Shown here in pieces: positions 17,345-26,851 of a stretch of DNA of 43,139 bases. Source of the stretch: Actinomycetes bacterium (GTDB taxonomy: Bacteria > Actinomycetota > Acidimicrobiia > Acidimicrobiales > JAKAOS01). The stretch spans positions 1 to 43,139 of the forward strand of contig JAKAOS010000004.1 in assembly GCA_021823165.1 (NCBI GenBank). Direction: 5' to 3'. The translations under genes and the position numbers were made by a program. Position 1 is the first letter of the stretch, and each line of letters begins with the position of its first letter. Below the pieces are notes generated by a model, which did not search any database, had not been told where the DNA came from, and saw nothing but the letters and a program-made list of their open reading frames with translations.

Positions 17345-20140
17345 TCATGCCGTGAGCCTGCCGGCGAGCGGAACCTGTGGGAGCAGCACCAGGCTGTCCC
17401 TGGTGGAATCCAGGTGCTCTTCCGCCCAGCGCTTGACCGTCTCTTCTTGGGAGAAGAGGATGACCTGGCGTTCCGCCGAGATTCGATGGAGCAGCGAGAG
17501 AATCCCTTTTGAGCGCTCCTCGTCGGCATGCACGGTCACGTCGTCGAGAATGACGGGGCAGGTGTCCCGACCCTTGCTCAGATACTCCACCAAAGCCAGC
17601 CGTAGCAGGAGATAGATCTGCTCCGCGGTGCCATAGGAGAGCTGCTCTGCCAGGCGATCGGAGCCATCTTCGAAAAGCACCGTTGCCTGGAGGGTGGCTG
17701 GGTCGACTATCACCTTCTGGTAGCGCCCCTTGGTCAAAGAGCCGATCCGCTCCGATGCCGACTCGGACAGCTCGGGTGCCAGCTGGCGGTTGAGGTCGGC
17801 CTCGGCCTGGCCCAGGAGGTCCCTGGTCGTATCGAGAGCCTCTTTCAGCGCCTCGATGCCCTTCAGTGACTCGGTTGCCGACGCCAGTCTTTCCTCTGCC
17901 TCGGCGACATCGGACAGATGGGCCATGTGTCCCTCCAAAGCCCCCTGAGCATGATCCCTCTCCACCCTCAGATCGGCGACGCGTGCATCCAGGTTTGCCA
18001 GTCGAGCCTCCATTTCCATAAGGCCCCCGGCTTCCCCCTCCCAACTCGGATCGTTGCCGATGTCAGAAGTGGCTTGTTTGGCATCGGCCGCGTCTGTCTC
18101 CAGGCGGTCGGCGATGTCGGCAAGCCCTTCCACGGTGGTATTGCGGACGAGCGTCTCGAGCCGTGCCCGGGCATCATCTCTCTGCCCCAGGGCTTTGGCT
18201 CTTTGTTGGTAGTCGCTGCGGAGTTGCTCCAGGGAGTCTGCGGCGTCGTTGGCGAGAGCGACTAGATCCCCCCCATCGGCCTGGATGCCTGCGAGGTCCA
18301 ACACTGCCCTGGCCGCCTCCTCCACGCGAATCTGTTGCCGGCGGGTCGCCTCTTCGACCTTGCGGCGGTTCTCAAGCGCCCTGCGCAGGGGTTCGGCCTT
18401 GGCGGCCTCCATTGCGGTGGCCGCGTTGGCCTCACAGGATCTGAGGTAGCAAGAGAGGGCGTCCTCCACCGGGATCTCCTCGTTGGGTAGGGCTCCCCTT
18501 TTTGCCAGTGCTTCGCGCAACCCGGCTCGGGCGTGTGCAGCCCGATCCTCCAGCCTTTGTCGCTCGGCTTTCCAGTTGTCGTAATGCCTTTTGTGAGACT
18601 CCTGGTTGGTTGCCGCATCGGCCAGTCCCAAAAGGGCTTCGGCGCTGGCTTGGAGGCCGAGATCTGCACACCGCCTTGCGGCCTCCTCTCCCAGCCGCCA
18701 TCGCTGGATGGCCGCCTCCAGGCGTGTCTCGGCCCTGGCAGCCGCATCCGATGCGCCAGAGGTGCCAGCCCGCAAAGCGGTCCATCCGGCGGTTGTCCAC
18801 GAAGCGGCGGCCAGGACTGCCGCAATGATGCCCACGGTTGTCCTGGTCGCATCGAACATGACTGCTGCGAGGATGGATAGGCCCAGGGCGACAAGCACCG
18901 CTACTGCTGCAGTGGCCAAGCGGCGGCGGGAGGTGGCCAGGTGATTCCGGGCCTTGTCCACCTCGGCCTCCAGCTGGGTCACCTTGGAGGGATCTGCCTC
19001 AGCTAATAGGGTTGCGAGGTTCCGGAGTTCGGCGGGACTGACCGAGATTGGGGGATCGGGCCGAGGGGGTTCCTGTTGGGTCCACGTTTCCAGCCGCATG
19101 CGGGTCTCGCTCAGCTCCGAGGCAGCCGCCGTGACATCGACATCTGGCTCGGTGTCGCCGTCTGGGTGGGCTGCTAAGGCGGCAAGTTCCGCCTCGATCT
19201 CCTCGGCTGATTGGCCATCCAGGATCTCGGGTGCAGATGTGCTCTGGTTCCTCCAGGACCCGAGGACCTGTTCCACCCCTTGCAGCCGGCGAGAGAGTTC
19301 TGCGCCATCGTCGTCGGGAAGGGCCTCGATGGTGGCGGAAAGGATTCTTGCTTCCTCCGCCCGCTCCCTTGCCAACCTGGCCCGTTCCGCCATGACGGCT
19401 GCGCGCAGCACCGCCAGGTTGGCTTCCTCGGCCTCGCACCGGACCCGGGCCTCCCGGGCGGCTTGGAGCTGGGCGAGGTAAGTCTCGTTGTCGGCCTCTG
19501 CCGCAACGAGGTGGTCCCGGGCGGCCTTCTCTGCAGCCTTTGCCCTCGCCAAGGGCTTGTCGCTTCCGGCCCGGTCCGAGCCCACCGCCCGGTCCTTAAA
19601 CTCCTTTATGAGCGAAATCGCCCCCGCAGCAGCCGGCCCCTTTTCTCCGGAACTGCGCTGCAGCAACTCCCGCAGACCTGAGCCGGGGTCTTTCACCGCA
19701 AGGATCTCGCCCTGGCGAACACAGGCAGTGGCAACAAAGGAGGTCCTGGTCATGCCCAACCACCTCGATGCGTCGGGCGCTCCGTCGTTTATGATCTCGT
19801 CGGTCAAATCCCTCGCCAGGTCCAGATCAAGCGCCTTGCAGCCGGCCTTGTCGGAAAAGTCCTGCCTCAGCTGGATGTTCCGGCCGTCGTCGAGCAGGAT
19901 CTCGGCGGTGGTTGCCCAATCTCCTGGGAGCCACGGCCGGTGGGAGCGTTCGAACTCTTTTTGAGCCAAAGTCCGTCCCGCCCCTCTCCGCTGCCCGCAG
20001 ATTGCCGCAAGGATCGCGGCGTGCCAGGAGGACTTGGCCGACTCGTTGCCGCCAGCAAAGATCGTCATGCCGTCGGAGAAATGAATGACCTGGTTCTGCA
20101 GTGGGCCAAATCCGATTGCCTTGACAGAACGAATCCGCAT
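17345..20140 (-). CDS. SMC/RAD50-like ATPase (YhaN/SbcC-like)
   Basis: N-terminal MRIRSVKAIGFGPLQNQVIHFSDGMTIFAGGNESAKSSWHAAIL P-loop, long coiled coil, C-terminal signature and Walker B LSYGTAEQIYLLLRLAL...CPVILDDVTVHAD. Confidence 0.87.
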   Translation of the reverse strand: MRIRSVKAIGFGPLQNQVIHFSDGMTIFAGGNESAKSSWHAAILAAICGQRRGAGRTLAQKEFERSHRPWLPGDWATTAEILLDDGRNIQLRQDFSDKAGCKALDLDLARDLTDEIINDGAPDASRWLGMTRTSFVATACVRQGEILAVKDPGSGLRELLQRSSGEKGPAAAGAISLIKEFKDRAVGSDRAGSDKPLARAKAAEKAARDHLVAAEADNETYLAQLQAAREARVRCEAEEANLAVLRAAVMAERARLARERAEEARILSATIEALPDDDGAELSRRLQGVEQVLGSWRNQSTSAPEILDGQSAEEIEAELAALAAHPDGDTEPDVDVTAAASELSETRMRLETWTQQEPPRPDPPISVSPAELRNLATLLAEADPSKVTQLEAEVDKARNHLATSRRRLATAAVAVLVALGLSILAAVMFDATRTTVGIIAAVLAAASWTTAGWTALRAGTSGASDAAARAETRLEAAIQRWRLGEEAARRCADLGLQASAEALLGLADAATNQESHKRHYDNWKAERQRLEDRAAHARAGLREALAKRGALPNEEIPVEDALSCYLRSCEANAATAMEAAKAEPLRRALENRRKVEEATRRQQIRVEEAARAVLDLAGIQADGGDLVALANDAADSLEQLRSDYQQRAKALGQRDDARARLETLVRNTTVEGLADIADRLETDAADAKQATSDIGNDPSWEGEAGGLMEMEARLANLDARVADLRVERDHAQGALEGHMAHLSDVAEAEERLASATESLKGIEALKEALDTTRDLLGQAEADLNRQLAPELSESASERIGSLTKGRYQKVIVDPATLQATVLFEDGSDRLAEQLSYGTAEQIYLLLRLALVEYLSKGRDTCPVILDDVTVHADEERSKGILSLLHRISAERQVILFSQEETVKRWAEEHLDSTRDSLVLLPQVPLAGRLTA

Positions 20141-21249
20141 CAGGGGACCTCCAGGTCTCTATGCCCATCCAGGGCTCGCAAGCCGATGGTCAAGACCCTG
20201 CGCCGCTGGAGTTCATCCAGGTCGCCTCGGGCAAGTACCGCCCTCACGAAACTCCCCCGCACGCTCCTGTCGTCCTTGGCACTCTCCAGGTCGTAGCCGG
20301 GCCTGACGTTGTCGACCCTCAGGACAACTGCGAGGATCCCTTTCATATGGGAGCCCAGGGCCCGTATCTCGCTCGGCGCGAAATCCACCTCCGCTGCCAG
20401 TTCCCCCGAGACGTCGAGCCGCACGAGTCCTTCCAGGCCCCCGAGTGCCTCTTCGGCCCTTGAAAGGATCTCCCGAAAGTCCGATGCTCCGGTCAGGTCG
20501 ACCTTGGCGTCGATGAAGGGAAGACCACCCACCTCCAAATGGCGCCGCTCTACCGATCCGTCGTCTGCCACATCGATGAGCACCGCTCCCCGCTGGCCGT
20601 CCTCACCGAAGCTCAGGGAGGATGGATTGCCCGGGTATGTATAGAACTCGGCGTAGCGGGGACGATGGAAGTGACCCACAAGGGCATGGTCCAGGCCGCA
20701 GCGAACCACGTCCGCCGAGCGGAACGGAGCGTGGGCTTCCTTGCCGTTCTCTTGGAAGGAGAAATCCCCCTGTTCCGAACCGTGGAAGAGGGCAAGATTC
20801 CGCCCGGCACGAGCGCCTTCGAAGCCCGAGAGAAAGCCTTGGGTGCCGGCCGGCTTTTGGTGGGCCGCACCCCAGAGTGTCAGTCCCTCCTCCAGGGTTA
20901 CGGCCTCGAGGCGGGCTTCGGAGAACACGCTGACGTTGGGGCTGAAGCCGGCCCGGTTGTAGAGGCTGGCGGGACCGAGCCAGTCGTGGTTCCCCGGTGC
21001 CAAAAACACCTTTATGGGAGCGATGCGGCTAAAACATCGTTGCACGAATGCGACGGTGTCGGGGGTCAAGAACTTGTCTTCGTAGAGGTCGCCTCCGCAG
21101 GTGAGGGCATCCACCCCGTGTTCGACGGCGGCATCACAGATCCGCTCCAAGGTCTTTTTGAGCCCCTGGCGGAGGGTGCTGCCCACTTGGGGGCCCAAGG
21201 AGCGGAAAGGGGCGTCCATATGCAGGTCGGCAAAGTGCAGGATCCTCAC
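20140..21249 (-). CDS. Metallophosphoesterase / DNA repair exonuclease (YhaO/SbcD-like)
   Basis: LHFADLHMDAPF, GGDLYED, APGNHDWL, LALFHGSE, VGHFHRP motifs; translationally linked to the SMC-like gene. Confidence 0.9.
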   Translation of the reverse strand: MRILHFADLHMDAPFRSLGPQVGSTLRQGLKKTLERICDAAVEHGVDALTCGGDLYEDKFLTPDTVAFVQRCFSRIAPIKVFLAPGNHDWLGPASLYNRAGFSPNVSVFSEARLEAVTLEEGLTLWGAAHQKPAGTQGFLSGFEGARAGRNLALFHGSEQGDFSFQENGKEAHAPFRSADVVRCGLDHALVGHFHRPRYAEFYTYPGNPSSLSFGEDGQRGAVLIDVADDGSVERRHLEVGGLPFIDAKVDLTGASDFREILSRAEEALGGLEGLVRLDVSGELAAEVDFAPSEIRALGSHMKGILAVVLRVDNVRPGYDLESAKDDRSVRGSFVRAVLARGDLDELQRRRVLTIGLRALDGHRDLEVP

Positions 21250-21343
21250 CCGATCCCTCCCATCCGCTGGACATTGGGCACTAGGGGCAAATGTTGCATA
21301 GTGCTATCTTTCCAGGCGCCTGTGACGCGGTCGGTGCCGCGCC

Positions 21344-22348
21344 CTAGATCCAGTCGAGCACCTTGAAGAGCATGAAGAGGGCAGCCGAGGTGATCGCCAT
21401 GATGGAGATTGCCGCCTCCAGGCCCACCTGCTTGGCGAAGCCTGGATAGGGAACGTTCATGCCGAAGAAGCCGGTGACGAAGGTGGGCACGGCGATGATG
21501 GCGGCCCACCCTGTCACTTTCTTGCTGATGGTGTTGAGGCGGTTCCCCTGGATGGTGATGTTGGTTTCCAACACCGTGGTCACCAGATCCCGCAGGCTCT
21601 CGGTCCATTCGGTTGCCCGCAGCACGTGGTCGTAGATGTCTTGGTAGTAGGGGGCCATGTCGGCATCCACCAGGCCCAAGTCTCGCCTCATCAGGGTATT
21701 GATAACTTCTCGCATCGGCAGGACCAGCCGCCTCAGGGTGACGAGGGACTTGCGGAGTGCAAAGCTGCGTTTTTGCACCTCCATGGTGGTATTGGCCGGC
21801 TGGAAGAGCAGATCCTCGAGGGATTCGATGGCCTCGTCCAGGTCCTCGACCGCCTCGAAGTGCCCATCGACGAGGTCGTCCAGGAGTGCATAAAGGAAGT
21901 AGGAGACCTTGGTCCGCTCTGCAGGTGCTGCGGAATCCCAGCGGGCCACTACCTGGCTGATGTCGAACCAGTCGTTTTTGCGCACCGTGACCAGGGCATT
22001 GGGGAGGAGAAAGGCCGAAACCTCACTCGAGTCCAGTTCGTCTGCCCCTGTAAAGCGGACCGCGTAGGCATTGAGGAACGCATGGGTGGGATAGGTATCG
22101 AGCTTCGGCCGCTCCCGGCGCTCCCCTGCGTCCTCCACTGCCAGTTCATGCATGCCGAGTTCCTCGCCGAGGGCTTCGAGGGATCCCTGGTCTGGATTGC
22201 GTAGGTCGACCCAGACGACGACGTCGGGCTCCGTCAGGTAGTCGGAGACCGCTGCCAGTGCAAAGCCCTCCTCTACCAGATCCCCGCTGCGGTAGAGGCG
22301 GGTGCGTATCCCGGTGTTGCCTGTTGAGGCCTCAGCCAACTCGGCCAT
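21344..22348 (-). CDS. corA: CorA-family Mg2+/Co2+ transporter
   Basis: C-terminal GMNVPYPG (variant of the GMN signature) and two TM helices. Confidence 0.92.
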   Translation of the reverse strand: MAELAEASTGNTGIRTRLYRSGDLVEEGFALAAVSDYLTEPDVVVWVDLRNPDQGSLEALGEELGMHELAVEDAGERRERPKLDTYPTHAFLNAYAVRFTGADELDSSEVSAFLLPNALVTVRKNDWFDISQVVARWDSAAPAERTKVSYFLYALLDDLVDGHFEAVEDLDEAIESLEDLLFQPANTTMEVQKRSFALRKSLVTLRRLVLPMREVINTLMRRDLGLVDADMAPYYQDIYDHVLRATEWTESLRDLVTTVLETNITIQGNRLNTISKKVTGWAAIIAVPTFVTGFFGMNVPYPGFAKQVGLEAAISIMAITSAALFMLFKVLDWI

Positions 22349-22516
22349 CGTTCCCCGGCCTCCTTGTAGCGGTCAGATCTTGTGGTCACCGCCAAACCCT
22401 TGTGGCGGCGGGCCATGCCGTGGCTCAAACTAGCCAGTGGGTGCCCGACGCCCCGAGGTCGGCGCACCGGGCCACCAGAGCTAGCCTGTGGCGACAGGCG
22501 CACGCAATGGCGTCGC

Positions 22517-22589
22517 GGGCCGCTAGCTCATCGGGTAGAGCAGGGGACTTTTAATCCCAAGGTGCGGGGTTCGAGACCCCGGCGGCCCA
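22517..22589 (+). tRNA. tRNA-Lys (anticodon TTT)
   Basis: Acceptor GGGCCGC/GCGGCCC, D-arm GCTC...GAGC, anticodon loop CTTTTAA, T-arm CGGGG-TTCGAGA-CCCCG, discriminator A; 73 nt. Confidence 0.93.
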
Positions 22590-22592
22590 CCG

Positions 22593-22654
22593 CACGCACA
22601 AGGCTCGAACCCTTGCCAACGGAAATGTTGGTCGAGGTTCGGGCCTTGTGTGCG
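22593..22654. repeat. Long imperfect palindrome (about 19-bp arms plus inner 5-bp stem)
   Basis: Left arm cacgcacaaggctcgaacc (22593-22611) pairs with right arm ggttcgggccttgtgtgcg (22636-22654), 16/19 or 17/19 allowing G-U; inner ccaac...gttgg. Confidence 0.8.
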
Positions 22655-22790
22655 TCTGCGGCCCAGGTCAGGGCGTTGGCGTTGACCTGCGGATCGAGGA
22701 GCATCTCGAAAGGCCGGTTGTGCTCGACGCGCAGCTCGTTGTCCTCGTCACCGCCGGATCACGCCTCGCGTCGCAGCAGCGACCGGGGCG

Positions 22791-23114
22791 ATGGCCGACC
22801 ATATTCGCACCCGGCCCCAGGCCGACGCCCACTACGCCGCCCTGCTGACTGACTTCCTCCGCGCGCAGGGACACGCAGACCGCGGCGACGTGGAGGCCCT
22901 GCTCCGGCCAGCGCTCACCGAGCAGCAGAAGGCAACCAAGATCACGAACCTCCTGACGAAGCTGCGCCGCCACGGCGTCATCGTCAACCGGGGTACGCGC
23001 AGGAAGCCACGATGGGAGCTTTCTTACGCAGGCGACGAAGGATCGCAGTCCGCGCCCCCTCGCAAGAAGGATGACGACGCCAGCAGTACCGCTAGAGGTC
23101 CGGGATCAGCGTGA
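22791..23114 (+). pseudogene. C-terminal winged-helix fragment resembling AlbA/AAA_4-type ATP-binding proteins
   Basis: LTEQQKATKITNLLTKLRRHGVIVNRGTRRKPRWEL resembles the C-terminal tail of that family; the upstream body is absent or degraded. Confidence 0.5.
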
Positions 23115-23263
23115 ACATACGCACCCCCACCGCGCGCAACCTTCTAGCAGCGACGACGAACAGCGCCGATTGCAGAAAGAAAGACACTCGATGAATGGCC
23201 AAGGTGTACCTCCCCCTGTAGACCGGACACCTTGAACCAGTTCGGCTGGGAGAGGATGTAGGC

Positions 23264-23533
23264 ATGCACAAAGGAGCGACGACTCGCCGGTACGCCGATG
23301 AGTTCAAGCGGGATGCGGTGGCGTTGTACAGGTCTTCGGGTTGACCAATAAAGGCGATTGCTCAGGAGTTGGGGATCTCTGATAGCTCGCTGGGGGCCTG
23401 GGTGCGGGAGTGGGAGAAGAGCGCTCCGTCTGCAGAGGTGGAGACCGCCACAGAAGAAGCCCGTCTCCGCAAGCGAATACGCGAGTTGGAAGAGGAGATC
23501 GAGATATCGAAGCGGTTTACGAAGTACTGGTGA
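23264..23533 (+). pseudogene. IS3-family-like transposase OrfA remnant with in-frame TGA
   Basis: Hand translation: MHKGATTRRYADEFKRDAVALYRSSG*PIKAIAQELGISDSSLGAWVREWEKS...EEARLRKRIRELEEEIEISKRFTKYW*; no OrfB found downstream. Confidence 0.8.
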
Positions 23534-23542
23534 AAGATTCTG

Positions 23543-23935
23543 GGAAGTGACAGCGACCAGTTCAGCAGAGGAGCACCTCAACTTCGGGGCCTTGACCAGG
23601 CGGGTGGCCAAGCTGGAAGCCGAGTTTGCCAGAGCACGCCTAACCGCCTGCTGACTGACCCCGAACCGCAGGCCGACCTCCATCAGACTCAACCCGCCGG
23701 CGTACAGCTCGACGGCTTCGGCGAGGTCGCACTCATCCAGACTGCGCCTACGCATCGGGATCGAACGGCGGACCAGATTCGCCGCCGCTGTGCGCCGGTG
23801 AACGCTGAACCGCTCGCCCAACTCCACCAGCGTCGCGCCCTCCCGGTAGAGAGCCACCAGCTCATCTACCTGTGCCGGGCTCAGAAAGGTTTGAGTCATC
23901 CCAACTGCACGCACCATGCGACCCAGCGAGTCCAC
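23543..23935 (-). pseudogene. Tandem-HTH fragment resembling a serine recombinase C-terminal DNA-binding region
   Basis: LSPAQVDELVALYREGATLVELGERFSVHRRTAAANLVRRSIPMRRRSLDECDLAEAVELYAGGLSLMEVGLRFGVSQQAVRRAL; 3' part of the listed ORF is antisense to the IS3 remnant. Confidence 0.6.
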
Positions 23936-24361
23936 TACGGACGGCTCCAGCGGCCTCCGGTCCTGTCGGTAGACCCCCGCGACCTGCGAGAAGCCACCTT
24001 CTCAAGGCCGGGCAAGGGTTCTCGAACTCTCTACGGAGGTCCACTTCAACGGCTCCAGGGCTTGTTGCCCCGTAAGCGGCGCAAAGGCCCAGTGCTCAAT
24101 CCCGCCGGTCCTGCCACCCTCGATGCCCAAAAGCGGACCCGGCATAGGTGGCGGTTTGTGGCGGGTGGTCTCCAGCTGCCCTTACGTCGAGCCCATGGCT
24201 CGGGGCATGGACCCAGTCGGGAGCCGGCCAATGCGATCTCGTCGTGGTTGTCGTGGCATGACCACGGCAGGGCAGCGCCAGCGATCGGACCTTATGGCAC
24301 AGATGGTACCCTTTATGCGAATTTCGTCACGAGTACGTCGTGTCCATACGGGAGAGCGGCG

Positions 24362-25036
24362 ATGGAAAGACAACCGCCCCTCCGTGAGATCTGGGCGCCC
24401 TCTTTAGACCTGGTCCTCATGGCTGGCGACCCCAACCCCCGGGTGCGACTCGGGGTTGCTCTCTACTGCTTTTCTCCTCCCGAGTTGCTCGCGCAGCTGT
24501 CACAGGATCGTGAGTCGCTGGTGCGAGAGGCCGTGGCGGAGAATCCCTCCGCTCCTCCAGGGGTGCTGGTCGATCTGGCAAGATCCCATGACGGCCCATT
24601 GCGCTGGCGGGTGGCCTCCAACCCCAGCGCGCCCGGTGCGGCCCTGGCCCAGCTGGGAGGGGATTCGGACACGGCGGTGCGTTGGAAGGTTGCCACCAAC
24701 CCAGCAACCCCGCCTGCGGTGCTGGCTTTGCTTGGGAGGGACTCGGTGGAGTCGGTGAGGGCGGCGGTGGCGAAAAACGAGACCACCCCTCCCGAAGTGC
24801 TGGACACCCTGGCCGCGTCGGGAGAGACTCCGGTGCGACTGCGGGTTGCCCGCAACACCCAGGCTCTTGCCGAAACCCTCGGCCGCCTTTCCGGCGATTC
24901 CGAGGTGGCGGTCCGTTGCGCAGTCGCATCAAATCCCGCGACACCGTGGAGGGTGCTGCGGGAACTGGCCGCCGATCCGGCCCAGGAGGTGCGCCAGGCA
25001 GTCTCGGAGCGCCGGGAAGGTTCTACGAGCACATGA
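24362..25036 (+). CDS. Variant leucine-rich repeat (LRV-like) protein with 26-aa repeats
   Basis: Seven consecutive 26-aa units of type D-x(4)-VR-x(2)-VA-x-NP-x-(T/A)PP-x-VL-x(2)-LA from 24428, plus a partial eighth. Confidence 0.85.
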   Translation: MERQPPLREIWAPSLDLVLMAGDPNPRVRLGVALYCFSPPELLAQLSQDRESLVREAVAENPSAPPGVLVDLARSHDGPLRWRVASNPSAPGAALAQLGGDSDTAVRWKVATNPATPPAVLALLGRDSVESVRAAVAKNETTPPEVLDTLAASGETPVRLRVARNTQALAETLGRLSGDSEVAVRCAVASNPATPWRVLRELAADPAQEVRQAVSERREGSTST

Positions 25037-25045
25037 CGGCTTTTG

Positions 25046-26053
25046 TCAGGGCCTCTGGCTGTCGGCTCGGGCCAAAGCCGAGCGGATCTCCTTTGGGATG
25101 GAGGCGGTATTGCCGAATGCGGCAGGCTTGAGGAGCTCATAGCCGGCATTTTGCATGGCATGGCGGGCCGTGGGGGAGAGGAGATAGGAGACGAAGGCCG
25201 AAGCGGCGCCTGTCGGCTTGTGCCCGAGGATCGTCACGTCTACCACGAGCGGCACTCCGTGGACCGTCTTTGCCCCCGGGAGAGCCAGGGAGGCATGCGC
25301 GTAGAGCGCCTTGAGGGAAGGGTTCCCGAAGTTCATTCCGCCAGGGAGTGGCACATAGGGAAGGCCGAGTTGGATGGCCTGGCTGGCAAAGGCGCTGGCG
25401 GCGTCGAGTTGCCCCGCTTGGAGGCGTGCATCCAAAGCCGTCTCGCTGAATATTTGAGGCGAGTTGGCAACCCCGCCCAGGATCTTGGATGGGGTGTCCT
25501 TGGGCAGATGGAGCTGAGAGGTGGCGAGGCTGACCATCTCGGCAAAGGCCTGGCCCTGGGGGTCGGTGGCTGGATTGGTGCGCCCGAGTCGAAAGCCTGG
25601 GGCGGCCATGGTGGAGAACAGCTCCGATAGCGGGGCTTGTCCCCGGGCGACCCTTTGCAGCACGGGTGCGAACTTGCTGTGGGGGTTGTAGGCGACCACT
25701 ACCGGACTCGATGCCAGCTGTATGTACCAGGTCGTAAAGCGGGGCTCCAGGGACTTGATCGGTGCGGCACCGATGCTTTCGAAGACGTTTGGGGTCAGTT
25801 CCTTTGCGGCGATCTCCTTGGAGAGGCCTATGGAGCCTCCGCCCCTGCCCTGGTAGGGAAAGCCGGTCCTTTTGGAAAACGCCGGGCCAATGGTCTTTTC
25901 GTTCAGCAGCTGCAGCGAACCCGCGTATGCGACATCTGCTCCGGGATGCGATGGGAGCGCCGTGCTACTTCCCCCGCAAGCTGCCAACAAAGCGGCCATC
26001 ACCACAGCCGTCCCCCACGCGCTGGGACCCCTCCCCGCCCGGGTTCGCCTCAT
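25046..26053 (-). CDS. Extracellular solute-binding lipoprotein (ModA/WtpA-like)
   Basis: Lipobox ALLAACG; YAGSLQLLNEKTIGPAFSKRTGFPYQGRGGGSIGLSKEIAAKELTPNVF...SPVVVAYNPHS; no adjacent permease. Confidence 0.8.
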   Translation of the reverse strand: MRRTRAGRGPSAWGTAVVMAALLAACGGSSTALPSHPGADVAYAGSLQLLNEKTIGPAFSKRTGFPYQGRGGGSIGLSKEIAAKELTPNVFESIGAAPIKSLEPRFTTWYIQLASSPVVVAYNPHSKFAPVLQRVARGQAPLSELFSTMAAPGFRLGRTNPATDPQGQAFAEMVSLATSQLHLPKDTPSKILGGVANSPQIFSETALDARLQAGQLDAASAFASQAIQLGLPYVPLPGGMNFGNPSLKALYAHASLALPGAKTVHGVPLVVDVTILGHKPTGAASAFVSYLLSPTARHAMQNAGYELLKPAAFGNTASIPKEIRSALARADSQRP

Positions 26054-26116
26054 GCGACAAGCCTACACCCAACGCAAGCGCCACATGCTTATTGCAAGTG
26101 GCTCTATCAACCGAGC

Positions 26117-26851
26117 TCAGACCGACGGCAGGGGAATGCTTGCCCCAATGGAGACCAGTCCCCCGACTTTGGCGGCTGTGGAGGAGACGGGGCCGGCAGA
26201 AAGGACAGACCCTCTGCCCTGCAGGATGGTTATCTGCCTCCCGAGCCTCATGGCGAGGGGGAGGGCTGCGGATCCAGTGGCCTCGTCTTCGCAGACTCCG
26301 ACCGCAGAGGCAAAGACGCGCACCCTTACGATTCCCTCCTCCCTGTCCATCCAAGCCCAGACGACCTCTGCTCCTTCGGCCTCCCCGGGGTGTTCGCCTT
26401 CCAGTTCGGCCACGCTCGTCACTTCACGGAAGGTCCAGGCCGGGCACCATTCCACTTCGGCGGTTATCGAACAGTGCGCACCGTCTGTTTCGAAGGGGAC
26501 CGCCCCCGCAGGGGGTGCGAGAAAGGGCGGGTCGAATCCGAGGCGTTTGAGCAGCCAGGCCGTGCCCACCAGCGGGTGGCCGGCAAAGGGCAACTCAACG
26601 GCGGGGGTGAAGATGCGCAGGGTGGCACTTGCCGGGTCGTCGATGAAGACGGTCTCCGAAAAGCCGAGTTCCGTGGCGATGCGCTGGCAGCTGTCGTTGG
26701 GAAGCCCAGAAGTGCCGAGCAGTACTCCGAGGGGGTTGCCGTATTGGCCATTGGCGTCGGTGAAGACGTTCAGCACTGTTACGTCCTCGGGCCGTTCGTT
26801 CACGGGATGTCCTCCAATGTCATGAGCTATGTGTGTCTCTCTTGGTTTCAT
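26117..26851 (-). CDS. PhzF-family isomerase/epimerase-like protein
   Basis: VLNVFTDANGQYGNPLGVLL, ELGFSETVFID, LRIFTPAVELPFAGHPLVGTAW, VGVCEDEATGSAALPLA. Confidence 0.9.
   Translation of the reverse strand: MKPRETHIAHDIGGHPVNERPEDVTVLNVFTDANGQYGNPLGVLLGTSGLPNDSCQRIATELGFSETVFIDDPASATLRIFTPAVELPFAGHPLVGTAWLLKRLGFDPPFLAPPAGAVPFETDGAHCSITAEVEWCPAWTFREVTSVAELEGEHPGEAEGAEVVWAWMDREEGIVRVRVFASAVGVCEDEATGSAALPLAMRLGRQITILQGRGSVLSAGPVSSTAAKVGGLVSIGASIPLPSV

Noticed and set aside
17280-17345. AAAGGCC...GGCCTTT inverted repeat between convergent ileS and SMC-like genes as bidirectional terminator
   Set aside because: Arms short and spacing long with no clear U-tracts; insufficient support.
22640-22790. 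Minus-frame reading DNELRVEHNRPFEMLLDPQVNANALTWAADAHK between the palindrome and the AlbA-like fragment
   Set aside because: Looks protein-like but too short, with no start and no family I can name; not reported as a gene.
24428-25033. Regular 78-nt periodicity considered as a CRISPR-like array
   Set aside because: Repeats are degenerate at DNA level and in-frame protein repeats (26 aa LRV-like); no repeat/spacer pattern or cas genes.
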